A stretch of DNA of 64,000 nt from Phyto melanocephala (GCA_941918925.1 OW799236.1:74366465-74430464); one strand, 5' to 3'. Shown: positions 22,566 through 34,320, counted from the first letter of the stretch. The notes: generated by a model from the letters alone, not told the origin. Translations and numbers: made by a program.

Positions 22566-24627
22566 ACCTTAACTAACCAAACATGATTTTCATTTAAGGC
22601 AACATGGAATAAAATGAGACATTAGCTATAAATTTTATTTCAACCCAAAACACTAATTAATTTACACCAAAAAGTCACGTTTTTTCACTCTTTAAAAGTG
22701 AGATTGCAAACTACACCTGAATGGCTTTAGAAGATACTGCAATATAATTTAATCAGCGAAAAAAATAAAAACTGTGTAAATAAACTAAATCATCATAAAC
22801 ATTTAAAAGAAAAAAAAATATTTTTTCTTAAAACACACAAAACACTAATCAAATTAAAACAGCAAATTCAGCAAATGACTCTACAACAAACACACATGCA
22901 ATTTAGAATCATCCATGAGAACTCATTAGTGTTTCCAGCAAGGATTTTTACAGGCATTGTATGTGTGCGTGTGTTTTGTGTAAATAAAATTAATGCTTCT
23001 TCTGCTGTTTACAATAATCCTTTTTATCAAACAGCAAAAAGTAACTTCAAGACGTTTTACTGAATAGTGAAGTAGTAGTATTTAGTAGACAGTGCAAGAG
23101 CAAAAGCTAATTGCTAAGTTTAATTTCAAAAGATTCAAATGCATGACTGAATTCATTTCCAAAAGGATAATAGTAAAATTTAAAGTGTAGAAAATTAAAA
23201 TAAAGTTTTGTTAGTTGAGGGTGAGCTGAAGTTCAGAAGTAGTTAAAAGTAAGCTAATTTAAACTTGGAATAAAGTCCGAAAATGTATAGAAGTTAAATA
23301 TGAGATATTTAAAGGACATATTACATTTTTAACTTAATTTTTGAAAAGAAAGCTAAATCAATCTCAACGAAAATTTGATTAATGTTTTGCAATTCTTTGA
23401 TGTTGCTTTTAACGTATTTTTCTTTCCAACCACAACATCATTCTTCTTAAGGAGTTCACACATAAAATATTTCATATATAGTTTTAAGCTTGCCTTTACT
23501 TAAAGTATTACGCTGTTGTATAAATCTTTTCATTTATAATGCATTCACTGCATTTACCTTTAATAAGATATGACTAAGGAAAACACAAACACCAATACCA
23601 CTAATAGAAAGATCGCAGCCACATGCCAAAAACAAAAAAAAAAAAAAATAAACTTAATATTTCAACTAAGTAACATGTATTGCAAGATAATATATTAACA
23701 TGCAACAGGACGTGCAACACTTTAATACTTTTAATACTCAATTCTACTCGATACTTTTTATTTGGGTAGTCGTTATTACTACTACTCAATATTTTGAATT
23801 GATTTCTCAGATTGAGTTTAAGCAAAGTCAAGAGTATACTTTTATAAAAGTTTTGTTGTACAAAGTAAGTAAAAATGATAATAGTCTTATTATTGGTAAA
23901 AAACTTTTATAAAACTATAATTTGAATATGAATAAGGCTTTATTATTTTTGTGTAGTTCATTTTGATACAGAGTTATATTTGAAATGTCAAATTTTGGCT
24001 TTGATTAATTTCAGTTCTTAAAATATCGATTATCTACTTTATAGTATTGATTACCCAAAAAAGTACAATTAATCTATACTTGGTACCCAATAACTCAAAT
24101 ACTTTGCCAGCACTAGAAACACTCATCAATTTTACCGAAGATACATGGCAAAGTAACTTGCATAAGCTGCTTTTACAACTTTTGTTAGAAGATATATCAC
24201 CACTTTATGCAAATGGGGGAGAGAGAACTTAATCAGCTTATTGTTTAATGTTTTGTAGTTTATTTGAAATAACTTGCAAAGAAAATCGTAACTTTATTAT
24301 ATTATTATGTTGTAGTAAATTTTTGGCATGTTGCACTCATATGCGCGATAAAATGTTTGTGTAATGTATAGTGCCTTTACCTGGATTTATTGCGATATTA
24401 ATATCAAATACGTGACAGTGCCATTATTTTTAACAATTGTTCAAGTGTACTTTTGCAAGAGTACAAATAATTACATTTGAACGGTTGGATGTAGTTTTAG
24501 TTTTTCACTGCGGAATATTAAGTTCGTTAAGGTATTTTAAAGGTTTGCTTGACGTGATTTTAGTTAAATTTGCCGCCCTGTTATATTGATAGATTCAAGA
24601 GGTGTGCTATCTTGTTGTATTGTCATA
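22566..24627. other. AT-rich non-coding stretch, nothing recognised
   Basis: No supported gene, TIR pair or RNA gene. A run of about 18 A interrupted once occurs at 23633-23650. Confidence 0.5.
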
Positions 24628-24950
24628 CTAGCTAACCCGGCGCGCTTTGCTATACCCACAAGGAAATTTTTATTGTTTTATTTATATATACGTAGTTGTT
24701 TTATATATGTATGTGTTATTTTAATAACAATACTTCTGCTCCATTTTTGGCTTTAATAAGGAAATTTTCGTCATATTGCTCGTACAAAGTTTCAATCAAA
24801 TTTCGTTTATAGTTTCCCATAGATGACATCAATTGTATTTTTTTCTATGCGTGTACCATGCCTCCTGCTCCGATCCTATCCATTTTTCCGGATTCTCGAA
24901 TAAGGACATTTTTATCAAAGTAACTCGTACAAAGTTTAAAGGGAATAGCC
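24628..24950 (-). mobile_element. Helitron 3' end and body (minus orientation)
   Basis: The sequence A|CTAGCTAACCCGGCGCGC is the reverse complement of a Helitron 3' terminus (GCGCGCCGGGTTAGCTAG|T). The body contains repeated GGAAATTTT[TC][AG]T...CTCGTACAAAGTTT units. I cannot find the matching 5' TC end to the right, and the boundary is a guess. Confidence 0.5.
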
Positions 24951-25550
24951 CACCTACCAAATAAAACAAAAGTAAAGCCTGTGACCATTCGGACTATCAA
25001 CCTAGAGCATTGGTAAACAAAATTTTAGAAATTGAACAAGTATTTTCGATGAAAACTCATAACATACAATCACACATTGTCTTTTTATTATAGTAGTATG
25101 TAGTTTTAAAAAATGTTAAAATAGTTTAAACAATTGAAGCAAAGCCGCGAATAACGTTGTAAAAGACAAATTTTGCAAATCCTGTTTTTTTTTGCAGATT
25201 ACCGTTAAAAATACTCTGTTGCATTTGTTCAAACACCAAAACATCAAAATTATGCATTTTATCACCGTCAAAACGCAATTACAATGAGTCAGTCAGTGGA
25301 AGAACGTTGTAAGTTAAATATAAACAAAAGTCTACGAACGGAATCACTTTCGAGATTGATAAGTGTAACAGAGGTACAAAAGGAAAAGTATTTTAAAAAA
25401 GATATAATCAAACTCTTTAAATACGTTTTTTTGCTCTCCTGAAATTTTATTATTTTGTCATTTGCAACGTTATTCGCGGCGATCCTTCAATTTTCATTTA
25501 TGCCTTTTCATTTATAGCTTTTAGATCCTTTTAAAAATTACTAGCTGAAC
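24951..25550. other. Non-coding stretch, nothing recognised
   Basis: No coding similarity or paired repeat seen between the two Helitron-like ends. Confidence 0.4.
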
Positions 25551-25620
25551 CTAGACCGCTTTGCTGTTTTCCAAGAATATTAAGAATCTCCAGATTAAGA
25601 AAAACAATCTTTAATAAAAA
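25551..25620 (-). mobile_element. Possible Helitron 3' end (minus orientation)
   Basis: CTAGCTGAACCTAGACCGCT read on the minus strand ends ...GGTTCAGCTAG|T, similar to other Helitron termini in the window. No 5' end is identified, so this is only a terminal fragment. Confidence 0.3.
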
Positions 25621-25674
25621 AAAAAAAAACAATAAAACAACAAAACATTTTTAAAACGGGAACTTAAATTGATA

Positions 25675-25791
25675 GGGCCGTATTCATAAAAAATATTTTA
25701 GGTTTATTAAAGGCTTATTTGGCAGATGTTGTAGAGAAATTTGTCAAATAAGCCTTCAATAAACCTAAAATATTTTTTATGAATACGGCCC
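25675..25791. mobile_element. Short palindromic MITE
   Basis: It is 117 bases, almost entirely a hairpin. Both ends read GGGCCGTATTCATAAAAAAT on their own strand, and the arms match at about 46 of the first 47 positions around a short loop. TA lies beside each end if one extra T is counted at the right, compatible with a TA or 3-bp target. No coding capacity. A related TAAATACGGCCGTAA piece occurs near 58146. Superfamily unknown. Confidence 0.75.
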
Positions 25792-26266
25792 TTACTCTTT
25801 TGGTTTGTTTTTTTTATACCATACACATAAGGAAATTTTTACGAAAATGATTTTTATCAACACGCATTACTTTGTTTAATTTTTTTGCTTTGTTACATAC
25901 AGATGTGGTTTGCTTATTTTTAGTAGCAATTTTAAAAGCTTATAACTCATAAAATACTATATCGATTTTTATAGGATCCAGATCTGCACATCTGGAAGAA
26001 ATATGTTACAAGAAAAAGTCTTGTCTAATATATAAGTTTTATTAAAAAAATTAGGAAAATTCGTCTAAACTTGTGCTAGTTATAGTTCAGTATAGATAAG
26101 ACAACCAAGTCGGCCTTTAAGTTTAATAGATCTTTTTTCGGTTGAACAAGCTGTAAAACAGTATTTGTTCTTTTTTTTTCACTCATTTTAATAACAAGTT
26201 TGTTATACTGGCGCATTTTAAGTTTTTTTTAAAGATTAGCAGCCAAAATAAATTAAGAAGCGACGC
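25792..26266. other. Non-coding stretch, nothing recognised
   Basis: No supported gene. The ACACATAAGGAAATTTTTACG stretch near 25825 echoes the Helitron body at 24657. Confidence 0.4.
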
Positions 26267-26415
26267 AAGGCATATTTATTAATCAGATAATCGCAGTTTT
26301 TTTGAAATAAATGAGAAAAGGAAAAAAAATTATTTTTTATGCTGAAGCATAAAATATGTGATGAAAAAAATTATCAGCTAACGAATCAAGACTACCTGAT
26401 GAATAAATTTGCCTT
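26267..26415. mobile_element. Short TIR element (family G, copy 1)
   Basis: The left end AAGGCATATTTATTAATCAG and the right end, which reads AAGGCAAATTTATTCATCAG in reverse complement, pair over about 22 bases. A second copy with the same ends spans 48416-49548. Total length here is 149 bases with no coding capacity. No clear target duplication in this copy. Confidence 0.6.
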
Positions 26416-26820
26416 TGAGCACCCGTTTTTTATGGAGCACTATGTTTATCAGGTTTTTGTAACGAGTTAACGGATTGATTCATTCTTACTTATATACACT
26501 CATATTTTTTATATCCTACACACGAGCACGAAAAAGAGCATAAATAATTCCGCAAATCCGCTTGTAATTTCTACAATATTTATATGAAGTATATATCGAT
26601 GGTCGAAAGTAGAAAGGCCCTAACTACTACCTACCCTACTTTTTACGAAATTGAGTTTCTTTGTAATTTCAATACATTTCTCACAAATACACTTCGACAC
26701 AAAAAATTAAACGAATTCATATCAAAAATAACAGTTCTATTTATAAGCAATTTTACAAAAGAAATTAATTTATGGTAATACAGTTTCTGTTACGTTTTTA
26801 CATTCTCTGTAAAATTACAT
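26416..26820. other. Non-coding stretch, nothing recognised
   Basis: No supported gene. A 64-codon open frame at 26584-26778 has no recognisable domain. Confidence 0.4.
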
Positions 26821-29693
26821 TTTTTATACCCGCCACCAAAAAAATGGTGGGGGTATATTCATTTTGTCATTCCGATTGTAACACATCGAAATATCCATTT
26901 TAGACCCCATATAGTATATATATTCTGAATCAGGGTTTGATTTGATGACGATCTAGCTATGTCCGTCCGTCTGTCCGTCTGTTGAAAGCACGATAGAGGT
27001 CGCACCGAAAAAGCTAGGGGGCTCAAATTTTGCCAGAATCTTTCTTATAGACAAGGTTTGTTTGGTATTGAAAATGGGCTAAATCGGAATATTAGGAAGA
27101 GAGTTATAGCTCGAAAAGCAAGAGTAGGTCCAAAAAACCGTGTCCTTCAAACATCGAATAAAATGGAATTGTGTCCAAACGCATTAACGTAGACTCATGA
27201 AACTTCGAATATATATTTCCTGAGTAAAAACAATATTTTTCCCTGAAAATTATCTAAATCTATGCATTAGGAGAGGAGTTATCGATCAAAATGTACGAAA
27301 ATTTATACCGCACAGTGTATTTTTCGGTATATTTAAAAACAAAAACGTCATAAAAGCAACAAAATTTGATGTACGACTCTGAAATTTTGCACACTTTGGT
27401 TTTTGGTGAGACGCTTTTTTGTAACGGAAAATCAATGTGCCACGCCCACTTTTACGCCCACCTCCCATATAACGTTTTACCTAAAATTCATATAATTTCT
27501 CTATTAATAAAGATTTTGGAATAATAAAGGGCTATATTAAAACACCTAAGTTGTACTCATTCGCAAAAATAACTTTGACACGCCTACTATAACGCCCACT
27601 TTTCACGTTATCTACCGTTAAAGAAATTTAAAAGCTCATAAAACCGCCAAAATTGGAGATATGATGATCAAATTTGCTACGTCTATCCCCCTAGGCAATT
27701 TCATTACTATGCCAAAAAATTAAGGTGCCACGCCCACTTTTACGCCCACCTCCCATATAACGTTTTACCAAAAATTCATATAATTTCTCTATTAATATAG
27801 ATTTTGGAATAATAAAGGGCTATATTGAAACACCTTAGTTGTACTCATTCGCAAAAATAATTTTGACACGCCTACTATAACGCCCACTTTTCACGTTATC
27901 TACCGTTAATGAAATTTAAAAGCTCATAAAACCGTTAAAATTAGAGGTATGATGTTCAAATTTGCTACGTATAACCTTCTAATCAATGTAATTGTTGTGC
28001 CAAAAAGTTTAGGTGACACGCCCACTTTAACGCCTACCTCCCATATAACGGTTTATCTTAAATTCATGTAATTTCTCTATTGACAAAGTTTTTGGGAAAA
28101 TAAAGGACTATATTGAAATATTTAAGTTGTATTTATTAGCAGAAACTTTATTGACACAATAACTTTAACGCCCACTTTCATTGAAAGACTATATTGACAA
28201 AAGAATTTTAGTAGCATATCGAAGTTATAAAGGGTGGTTAAATTTTAAGGGCCGATGTTGTTTTTAAATAAAACACAAATTATTTAAGAAATTATTATCA
28301 TTTCTTTTTATAATGATAATATTTGTATGGTTCAATTATGCATTTAACAAAATATCGGCCAAATGGCCCTTCCCCCCCATCCTTGGCGCCACTCCTCTAT
28401 CTGATAGTCCAAATTTTCAATGACAATGTTGATGCTCAACTGTTGGGCATGATGATGAGTAGAGGTTGACTGCTCTTTTGCCACACTATCGCAAAAACCA
28501 GCAGTGGTTCCCATTCAATGAACTAAGAAGGCATTCACAGACTTTCTAAAATTGGCCTTTACAATTTTGATTTTTAAAGTGCTATAACATTTGGTTTTAA
28601 AAGATTTTCAAACGAAATAAGTTTTGTATAATTTTAAAATTTGTTAGCCATTAGTACATGAATATAAATTGTTTATGATGTTTAGAGATAATTTTTTTTT
28701 ACTTAGGTCAAAATTTTCCTAAATTCCCATTTTTAATAGAGCATAACTTCAGGAGAACATAATATAACAAATATAAATTAGCACTATTTCGTAGATAAAA
28801 CTTTCCTCTTAAATTCATGTAAATTCTCTATGAATAAAGATTTTGGAATACTAAAGGACTATATTGAAATATCTAAGTTATGTTTATTAGCAGAAACTTT
28901 ATTGACACGCGTATTTTAACGGCCACTTTCATTGAAAGATTAAATTTACGAAAACATTTTTCTAGCATACCGAAGTTTTGAAAAAAATTATTATGAAATT
29001 ATTATCATTTATTTTTAAAACGATAATAATTGTATGCTTCAATTATGTATGGAACAAAATATCGGCCAAATGGCCCCCCAACCTAGGCGGCACACCTCGA
29101 TCCGATAGTCCATATTTTCAATGACACTGTTGATGCTCAATTGTTGGGCACGTTGATGAGTCGAGGTTGCTTGCTCTTTTGCCACGTTATCGTGAAAAAC
29201 AGCAATGTTTCCCATTCAACGAACTAAGATGGCATTCACAGATGTTTTCACATTTCATACAGACCTGCTTTGCAGACATTTAAATATTTTTTACAATTCT
29301 CACGATTGTGGACGAATTCGAACGATTTTGTTGACCAAAATAATCACGAAGTGCACAAAATGCATTTTGATTTGAACGCCCATTTTTATAAAAATCTTTA
29401 ATATTTAAAAGCGTCTCTCGATTGCGCATCTTTCCACGGTTCAAATTGAGTTAGTCTGAGATTGAGAAATGTCAAATGAAATGCAAGAAAAAAGTTGAAG
29501 TTTAGGTGTGGTTCACCTTCAACATGGGCCCTTAAAATTTACCCACCCTCTACAAAGAAAGTGATACATATTTTATTATAAAGAGATTATTCTATAGCGA
29601 TTAACAAAATAATAAATATTGTGCTTTAAATGTACACAAAATTGGTGGTGGGTATAAAAGATTCGGCACAGCCGAATATAGTGCTCTTACTTG
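26821..29693 (+). mobile_element. INE-1/DINE-1-like element, near full length, with nested mariner
   Basis: The start TATACCCGCCACCAAAAAAA is followed by the same block order as at 10616, several CCACGCCCACTTTTACGCCC repeats, and the end GGTGGTGGGTATAAAAG + ATTCGGCACAGCCGAATATA + GTGCTCTTACTTG. The inverted pair TATACCCGCCACC / GGTGGTGGGTATAA and the ATTCGGC/GCCGAAT hairpin before the terminus are the structural marks of this group. Its sequence is highly similar to the copy at 10616. The minus-strand open frames of about 60 codons shared by the two (11072-11254 and 27286-27468) reflect shared repeat sequence, not genes. Nested mariner material occupies 28230-29550. Confidence 0.75.
28230..29550 (-). 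mobile_element. mariner deletion derivative, rearranged, inside INE-1-like element
   Basis: The left end AAGGGTGGTTAAATTTTAAG and the right end TTAAAATTTACCCACCCT are TIRs flanked by TA (28228-28229 and 29551-29552). The minus strand carries the transposase N-terminal region: GKMRNRETLLNIKDFYKNG..., FCALRDYFGQQNR near 29330-29430, and AVFHDNVAKEQATSTHQRAQ near 29150-29200. These fit the helix-turn-helix and linker of DD41D-like mariners. The catalytic domain is absent. The middle (28550-28985) is a rearrangement that brings in inverted and INE-1-derived pieces and repeats the left part of the mariner, so the interval is not a simple single copy. Confidence 0.65.
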
Positions 29694-30782
29694 TTTTTTT
29701 TTGAGATATTCACATATACTTCAGCCTTTTTTGTTATCAATTGATAAGATATGTTTACGAGAATTTTGGAAATCATTTATATGTTAATTAATGTTTACTT
29801 TTCGTAAAAATGTTAAAATAGTTGTCATTTACAAATAGTACGATTTAAAAAAATTTATTTGACAAAAATAACATTATATTCAAAAGCATTAAAAATTACA
29901 AATAATCATTAAACAATGGGTGAGAAAATAGTATGATTACAAATCAATCAAGCTATGATTTTTTTTGATTAATAATTTGATTTCAACTGTTCTTCTTGCT
30001 GAATAAATTTTTATTACTTTAAAAGTTTGAGATGTCAAAAAAATGAACAAAAAATTAGAGAAACTTGAAAATCAACAACGAAATGTAAAAAAATATTCTT
30101 ATTAAAATTGCAATTAAAATGGTAAGTACAATCAATATACGTAACAAACAGCAACAAATAATAATTTGCCGTAGAAAAAAACAAAAATTGTGGATTTCAA
30201 CTGTAGTCATATGTTTATTGAATGATACTTTGATTTAACATAATAATGATAACTGGTAACCATTATATGTTTTAAGCACAATCATTCAATTGAATCATAG
30301 TATGTTGCTCTTCAATTGTGATTACCACAACCATGTTTTTTCTTTGCGTGCACATAATGGTACAAACGGTGTGAAGGTAATAGAAGATTCAGCACGGCCG
30401 ATTATAGCGCTCTTTGTTGTTGTTTACTTCACAACACTTCAGCCAAGTGCATTTGTGTTTTGTGTAATGAATATTTTATTACTTTTTAACTAATGTATTT
30501 AATGTATATTTTTGTTAAAAATAAACTTATTTAAGTTTACCTGTATTCATTTAAACGTGTGTCTAAAAAATTTAAATTTAATGAACTTTTAACTATTTCT
30601 TATAAAATGTTCTCTAATTGTTTTAAACTTTTTAATAACTTTTCCTTAAGGTCAGTGAATTTAAATACTAAGGTTCTTAAGTATGTATTTTGTGTATAAT
30701 TTAAAAATGCGTTCTAATTTTTAGCTCTTATTTTGAAACGTTTGTACGATATAAATTTATATAAAGTATAGGCCATTGTAAG
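29694..30782. other. Non-coding stretch with one INE-1-like 3' end remnant
   Basis: AGAAGATTCAGCACGGCCGA followed by TTATAGCGCTCTT at about 30383-30415 is a worn INE-1-like 3' hairpin end. GTTGTCATTTACAAATAGTA at about 29821 recurs near 63415 next to another INE-1-like end. Nothing else recognised. Confidence 0.45.
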
Positions 30783-31590
30783 CTATGACCTTCTTCCATC
30801 TTTTTGGAAACATATGGATTCCACACCAATGGAGCTGTTCATCTTAGGAATCAATACTTTTTCGAATTTTCTGTTCTTAAGTGCAGCATATCCCAGAGGG
30901 CGTTCTGCATTAATTAAAACAAATAGTAGTCGGACGTTGGAAGTGTGGACCGATTGTTTGAAAATAACAGGTATGGCAAACATTTGGCCACGCAATGGTG
31001 TTGATGATATATAACGGTTGGATGTTTGTCCGCATATTATAAGCATTTTTCGTTCGAAACTGGTTCATAATAGATAGAACCCTTTTAGTAACACCAAACA
31101 CAGAATTTTACCATAGCGCCATGAATACTTGGCTGGTCTGGCTTCATAAATAATCTCTAACGCTTCGGGTTATCGTAATGGATCCTTTTTATACCTTAAA
31201 TAATGATTAAAATTTTCTTCTATAGCGTTCAAGTAGCATTTGTGATGTAAAAGATCATCATCTTTCAAGTTCTCACGGCTTTAATTATAATGGTACCCTA
31301 TTTCTCTGAACTCTACTATTCGCAAAAGTTTTGAAGTTTCTGTTTCAGTGGCTCCTAGTAAATTTACAAACTTTTGTTAAACAATCTCCATGACTGCTTT
31401 GAGCGATCTTTGTCTTCCATGTCAAAATCATTACTTCTGAACCGCATAAATCATCTCTTGCACTTTGAAACCGATAAACACACTCACTAGAAGTTTCGGT
31501 AGAAAATCGACGTGTTTCAGTGGCAGTAACTTCTTTATTAATGAAGTCAAAAAACTTTGTTGATAACACCACAATGTTCAATAACAAAGA
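30783..31590 (-). pseudogene. DD34D mariner transposase remnant
   Basis: Reading the minus strand across several frames gives, in order, parts of a mariner transposase of the Mos1 type: KEVTATETRRFSTE and FDMEDKDRS (N-terminal helix-turn-helix region, about 31590-31420), IHYDNPKR-like (about 31170), GAMVKFCVWC and GSIYYEPVSNEK, then SDYYLFxLMQNAL (third catalytic Asp in the PSDYHLF position) and the C-terminal WCGIHMFPKRWKKVI at about 30790-30830. Several frameshifts and stops separate these pieces. No intact TIR pair was identified. The shorter open frames on both strands here are by-products of this remnant. Confidence 0.8.
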
Positions 31591-31908
31591 GAGAATGAAT
31601 GGTATATATGTATGTACCCTTCAAAAAGACATAAATGTCGTAAGTTTTGAATTCCACATTTTTATGTTATACAATCAATATTAATTTCGATATTCTAAAA
31701 GCTGTTATATGCAGATTGAAATTTAAATCGTTTGATTTATATGATAATTTTATTAGTTTATGTTATAGTAGTTTTATTTGTAGTAGATCATGTTTATTTA
31801 ACATTTCTTTGGTCGGCTGGTTGTTCGACTATCATGTTAAGTAATATACATCCGAGGCATGTTACTATGTGCAGCGTACTTTAAGGCATATTTATTTTTT
31901 CTGTATAT
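31591..31908. other. Non-coding stretch, nothing recognised
   Basis: AT-rich. A 65-codon open frame (31647-31844) has no recognisable domain and biased composition. Confidence 0.4.
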
Positions 31909-32232
31909 GTGACAGCGCATAGAAAAAGGGACCTAAGGGTAAAAAAAACAATTTTCACTTTTTTTGATATGGACAACATCTGAGCATCAAATGAGACCGA
32001 TCTCATGCCCCAAAAGTGTTCCCTCCCAGAGATATGCGCGTTTTATAAAAGAGAATGCGACGATTCTAAGCGCAAATAGAAAGGAATCCCCTACTAAATT
32101 AACAAAATAACTTAATTTTACGAAACTACAAAAAATTTATTTTTTTCCTTATGAACAATTTAAAAAACTAAAAAAATCATTTTAATCGACGGTTCTTGCG
32201 AATTGGTTCCTTAGAACTTGACGGTACCGGTC

Positions 32233-32418
32233 CTATATTTTTTTTGATTTCTTCTTAACGTCTGCTGCCTCCACTTCTTGAGGATTGTCCTCTTCCTCCG
32301 AATCCTCCTCTTCGTTTCCATTTCCAGAGACCAAAAGAAGAGGAGCAACTGAATCTTTTTTTGAATCGGCAAAACATAAACCCAGGATCTCTTTATACAA
32401 GTACCATTGACGCTTCAT
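32233..32418 (-). pseudogene. Acidic C-terminal piece of the family T protein
   Basis: 61 codons on the minus strand. It starts MKRQWYLYKEILGLC and ends in an acidic then basic tail (EEEDSEEEDNPQEVEAADVK then KKKSKKI). It lies 73 bases downstream of the stop of the larger fragment, on the same strand and inside the same TIRs. I infer it is the C-terminal remainder of the same protein after deletion of the middle. There is no other evidence that it is translated. Confidence 0.4.
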
Positions 32419-32491
32419 CGATAACCCTGGTGACGGAATTATAATTGGTTTGTCATCGAAACTGGTTACTCAGATGTGCATATGTTTTCAT

Positions 32492-33355
32492 TTATGCAGA
32501 TTGCAAATGATCAGAATACACCTTCAATGCTGCTTCTTTTTCATCTTCAGTAACGTTTACTGTAACGTTTACAGCATCTTTTACAAGATTTGGACACAAT
32601 TCGTATGCCGGCTTCATAGTGACGATGTGGGGACAATATTTCTTCCACAGCGTTTGGAAAAGTTTTACGATTTTACCACCCGGTTCGACGCTGTTGGTGT
32701 ATCTAGTGTAAACAGAAGTCTTACTTTCAGTAGTTGGAAGTTTTAATAAACGATGATCACGATGATTTGGTTGACGTCCAGGTAATGTGATAGCAACTGT
32801 TTCAGCAAAACGGCAGATAAATGAAACAATTTCTTTTTTTTTAATTTTATTCGTCATGCCATGTTCACGTGGATAAACACCATTTTTATCGTAATGTTCG
32901 ATTAGATTTTTGTAGCGTTTAATCCCCATTGTATACAGAAAGAAGTACATATCACGGCATATCGGCAAACTTCGAAAATAATATATCTGATTGAACCGTT
33001 TCCTCATAGCTCGCGATCGATCACCAACTTTTGACCTGATCATTGCTGCCAGATGTGCGAGAATAATTAAATCTTGGGATTCCTTATCTAAATTCATGAA
33101 AGACGTACGAAAATCCACAACCATCTTCTTAGGGATCACTTCATTGCATTGATTTGAACAACACGGAGGTATTTTTGAACTATACAGTCGAGCAACTACC
33201 TTTTCTTTGCGTAAATCAAGATCATATTTATCAAGATACATATTATCGGTATCATCTTCAGAGTCACTATCCGTTAATTCTGAGAAGTGATCATCATCAT
33301 CCCCGTCATCAGGGAAGCGATAAAGTAAATTTATTCTTCGAATTCGTTCACCATT
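32492..33355 (-). pseudogene. Transposon-encoded protein fragment, LPGR / PHIVxMKP family (possibly DUF7869-associated)
   Basis: From the Met at 33241 the product is 249 residues. The frame stays open upstream to 33355 through an acidic Asp/Glu-rich segment (SDSEDDTDN), and a TTTTAG at about 33362 could be a splice acceptor, so the true N-terminus is upstream. Visible features: CCSNQC (residues 27-32), CRDMYFFLYTMGIKRYKNLI (95-114), YPREHG (123-128), ITLPGR (151-156), an LLKLPTTESKTSVYTRY stretch (165-181), PHIVTMKP (204-211) and LC (215-216). I know this order from large families of uncharacterised proteins in cnidarians, fish and insects; some carry a C-terminal domain I recall as DUF7869. 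No search was possible. The frame stops at 32492, just where the second half of that family would begin, so the probable catalytic part is missing. Confidence 0.65.
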
Positions 33356-33833
33356 TCATCCTAAAACAAATGTAAGAATGTTATCAGTTTTAAATTATTT
33401 TCGCGAATAACATAATAAGGTTATGTGACAAATTTTCGTACTAACAGAGTGATATTCACGATTTAAAAGAATTATAAATGAGTATTTTTTATAATTCACA
33501 ATTTATAATTTTAGAAAATAAAGCTGGATTCGAAAAACAAGAGCAAAATTGATATCAAACTCATGGAAACAACGCGCTAGGTAGAAGACAGTAAACACCA
33601 ACTACACAAAACAAGAGGTAGTGACGACCTACGCGCGTTTTCAAGGTTGACAAACACGTCATGAGATGTGTCGCTTTTTAATAAGACCAATACCAACACG
33701 CTCAGTGATGGTACACGAAAGATGCCTCTCCTGAGGAAAACTTGCTTTTACCCTTAGGTCCCTTTCTATTTTTCGCGTTACATATTAATTTACATTATTC
33801 AACACTACATCCTTATTTTAATGGCCGTTACAT

Positions 33834-34035
33834 TGTTACCAGAATGTACTAGGACTTTGTAGAATTTTACAGACCACCACTATGTTACTACAAATAGTCG
33901 AAAAACACATCTTACATGGTCAGAATTACAATAGATATTGTATTGTGTTTCAAGTGTTATTATTTGCAGTAAAAAAGAATACCCGATATATTAAAAGGAA
34001 ATAAACCAACATTTGTCAAAGGCATAAACGTCACA
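33834..34035 (+). mobile_element. Candidate solo LTR, shorter relative of the 19072 block
   Basis: It starts TGTTACCAGAATGTACTAGG and ends CATAAACGTCACA. It shares with the minus strand of 19072-19412 the CACCACTATGTTACT[AT][AC] segment, a GGAAA[TC]AA[AT]CCAACATTT segment and the terminal TAAACGT[CA]ACA. The middle is deleted relative to that copy. No confident target duplication. Confidence 0.35.
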
Positions 34036-34320
34036 TCTTAAAAAAAAATTTAAATAATACAATAGAAATAACTTTTTTAGTTTGTGATAAATTTTAATAG
34101 TATTAAAAGTTATTGGTTTTATAGTAGACACAGTCTTTAAGAAATTTTATAAAAAACCAATTATAAATTGAGCCATTATTGTAGCCAGATATTTTACGAA
34201 ATAAAATTGATTTCTAAAATATATTAATTTCTGCTCTAATAAACAAATGTTTATTTGATAAAAAAATTTCTTATTGTAAACAGATGCAATATGTTTTGGC
34301 TATATTTAGTGTAAGAAAAA
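34036..34320. other. AT-rich non-coding stretch
   Basis: Nothing recognised. Confidence 0.4.

Larger units (their letters stand above)
31909..33781 (-). mobile_element. TIR DNA transposon carrying an LPGR/PHIVxMKP-type protein fragment (family T, long copy)
   Basis: The left end GTGACAGCGCATAGAAAAAG then GGACCTAAGGGT, and the right end with complement GTAACGCGAAAAATAGAAAG then GGACCTAAGGG, are TIRs of about 33 bases. ATAT flanks both sides (31905-31908 and 33782-33785), but in this AT-rich setting duplication length is uncertain. The subterminal block with CATGCCCCAAAAGTGTTCCC and ATATGCGCGTTTTATAAAAG is shared with the short copy at 41938-42301, tying the two together. The interior codes on the minus strand for a conserved protein and an acidic C-terminal piece. 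The size, and a missing stretch between these pieces, suggest internal deletion of a larger element. Superfamily not known to me. Confidence 0.7.
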
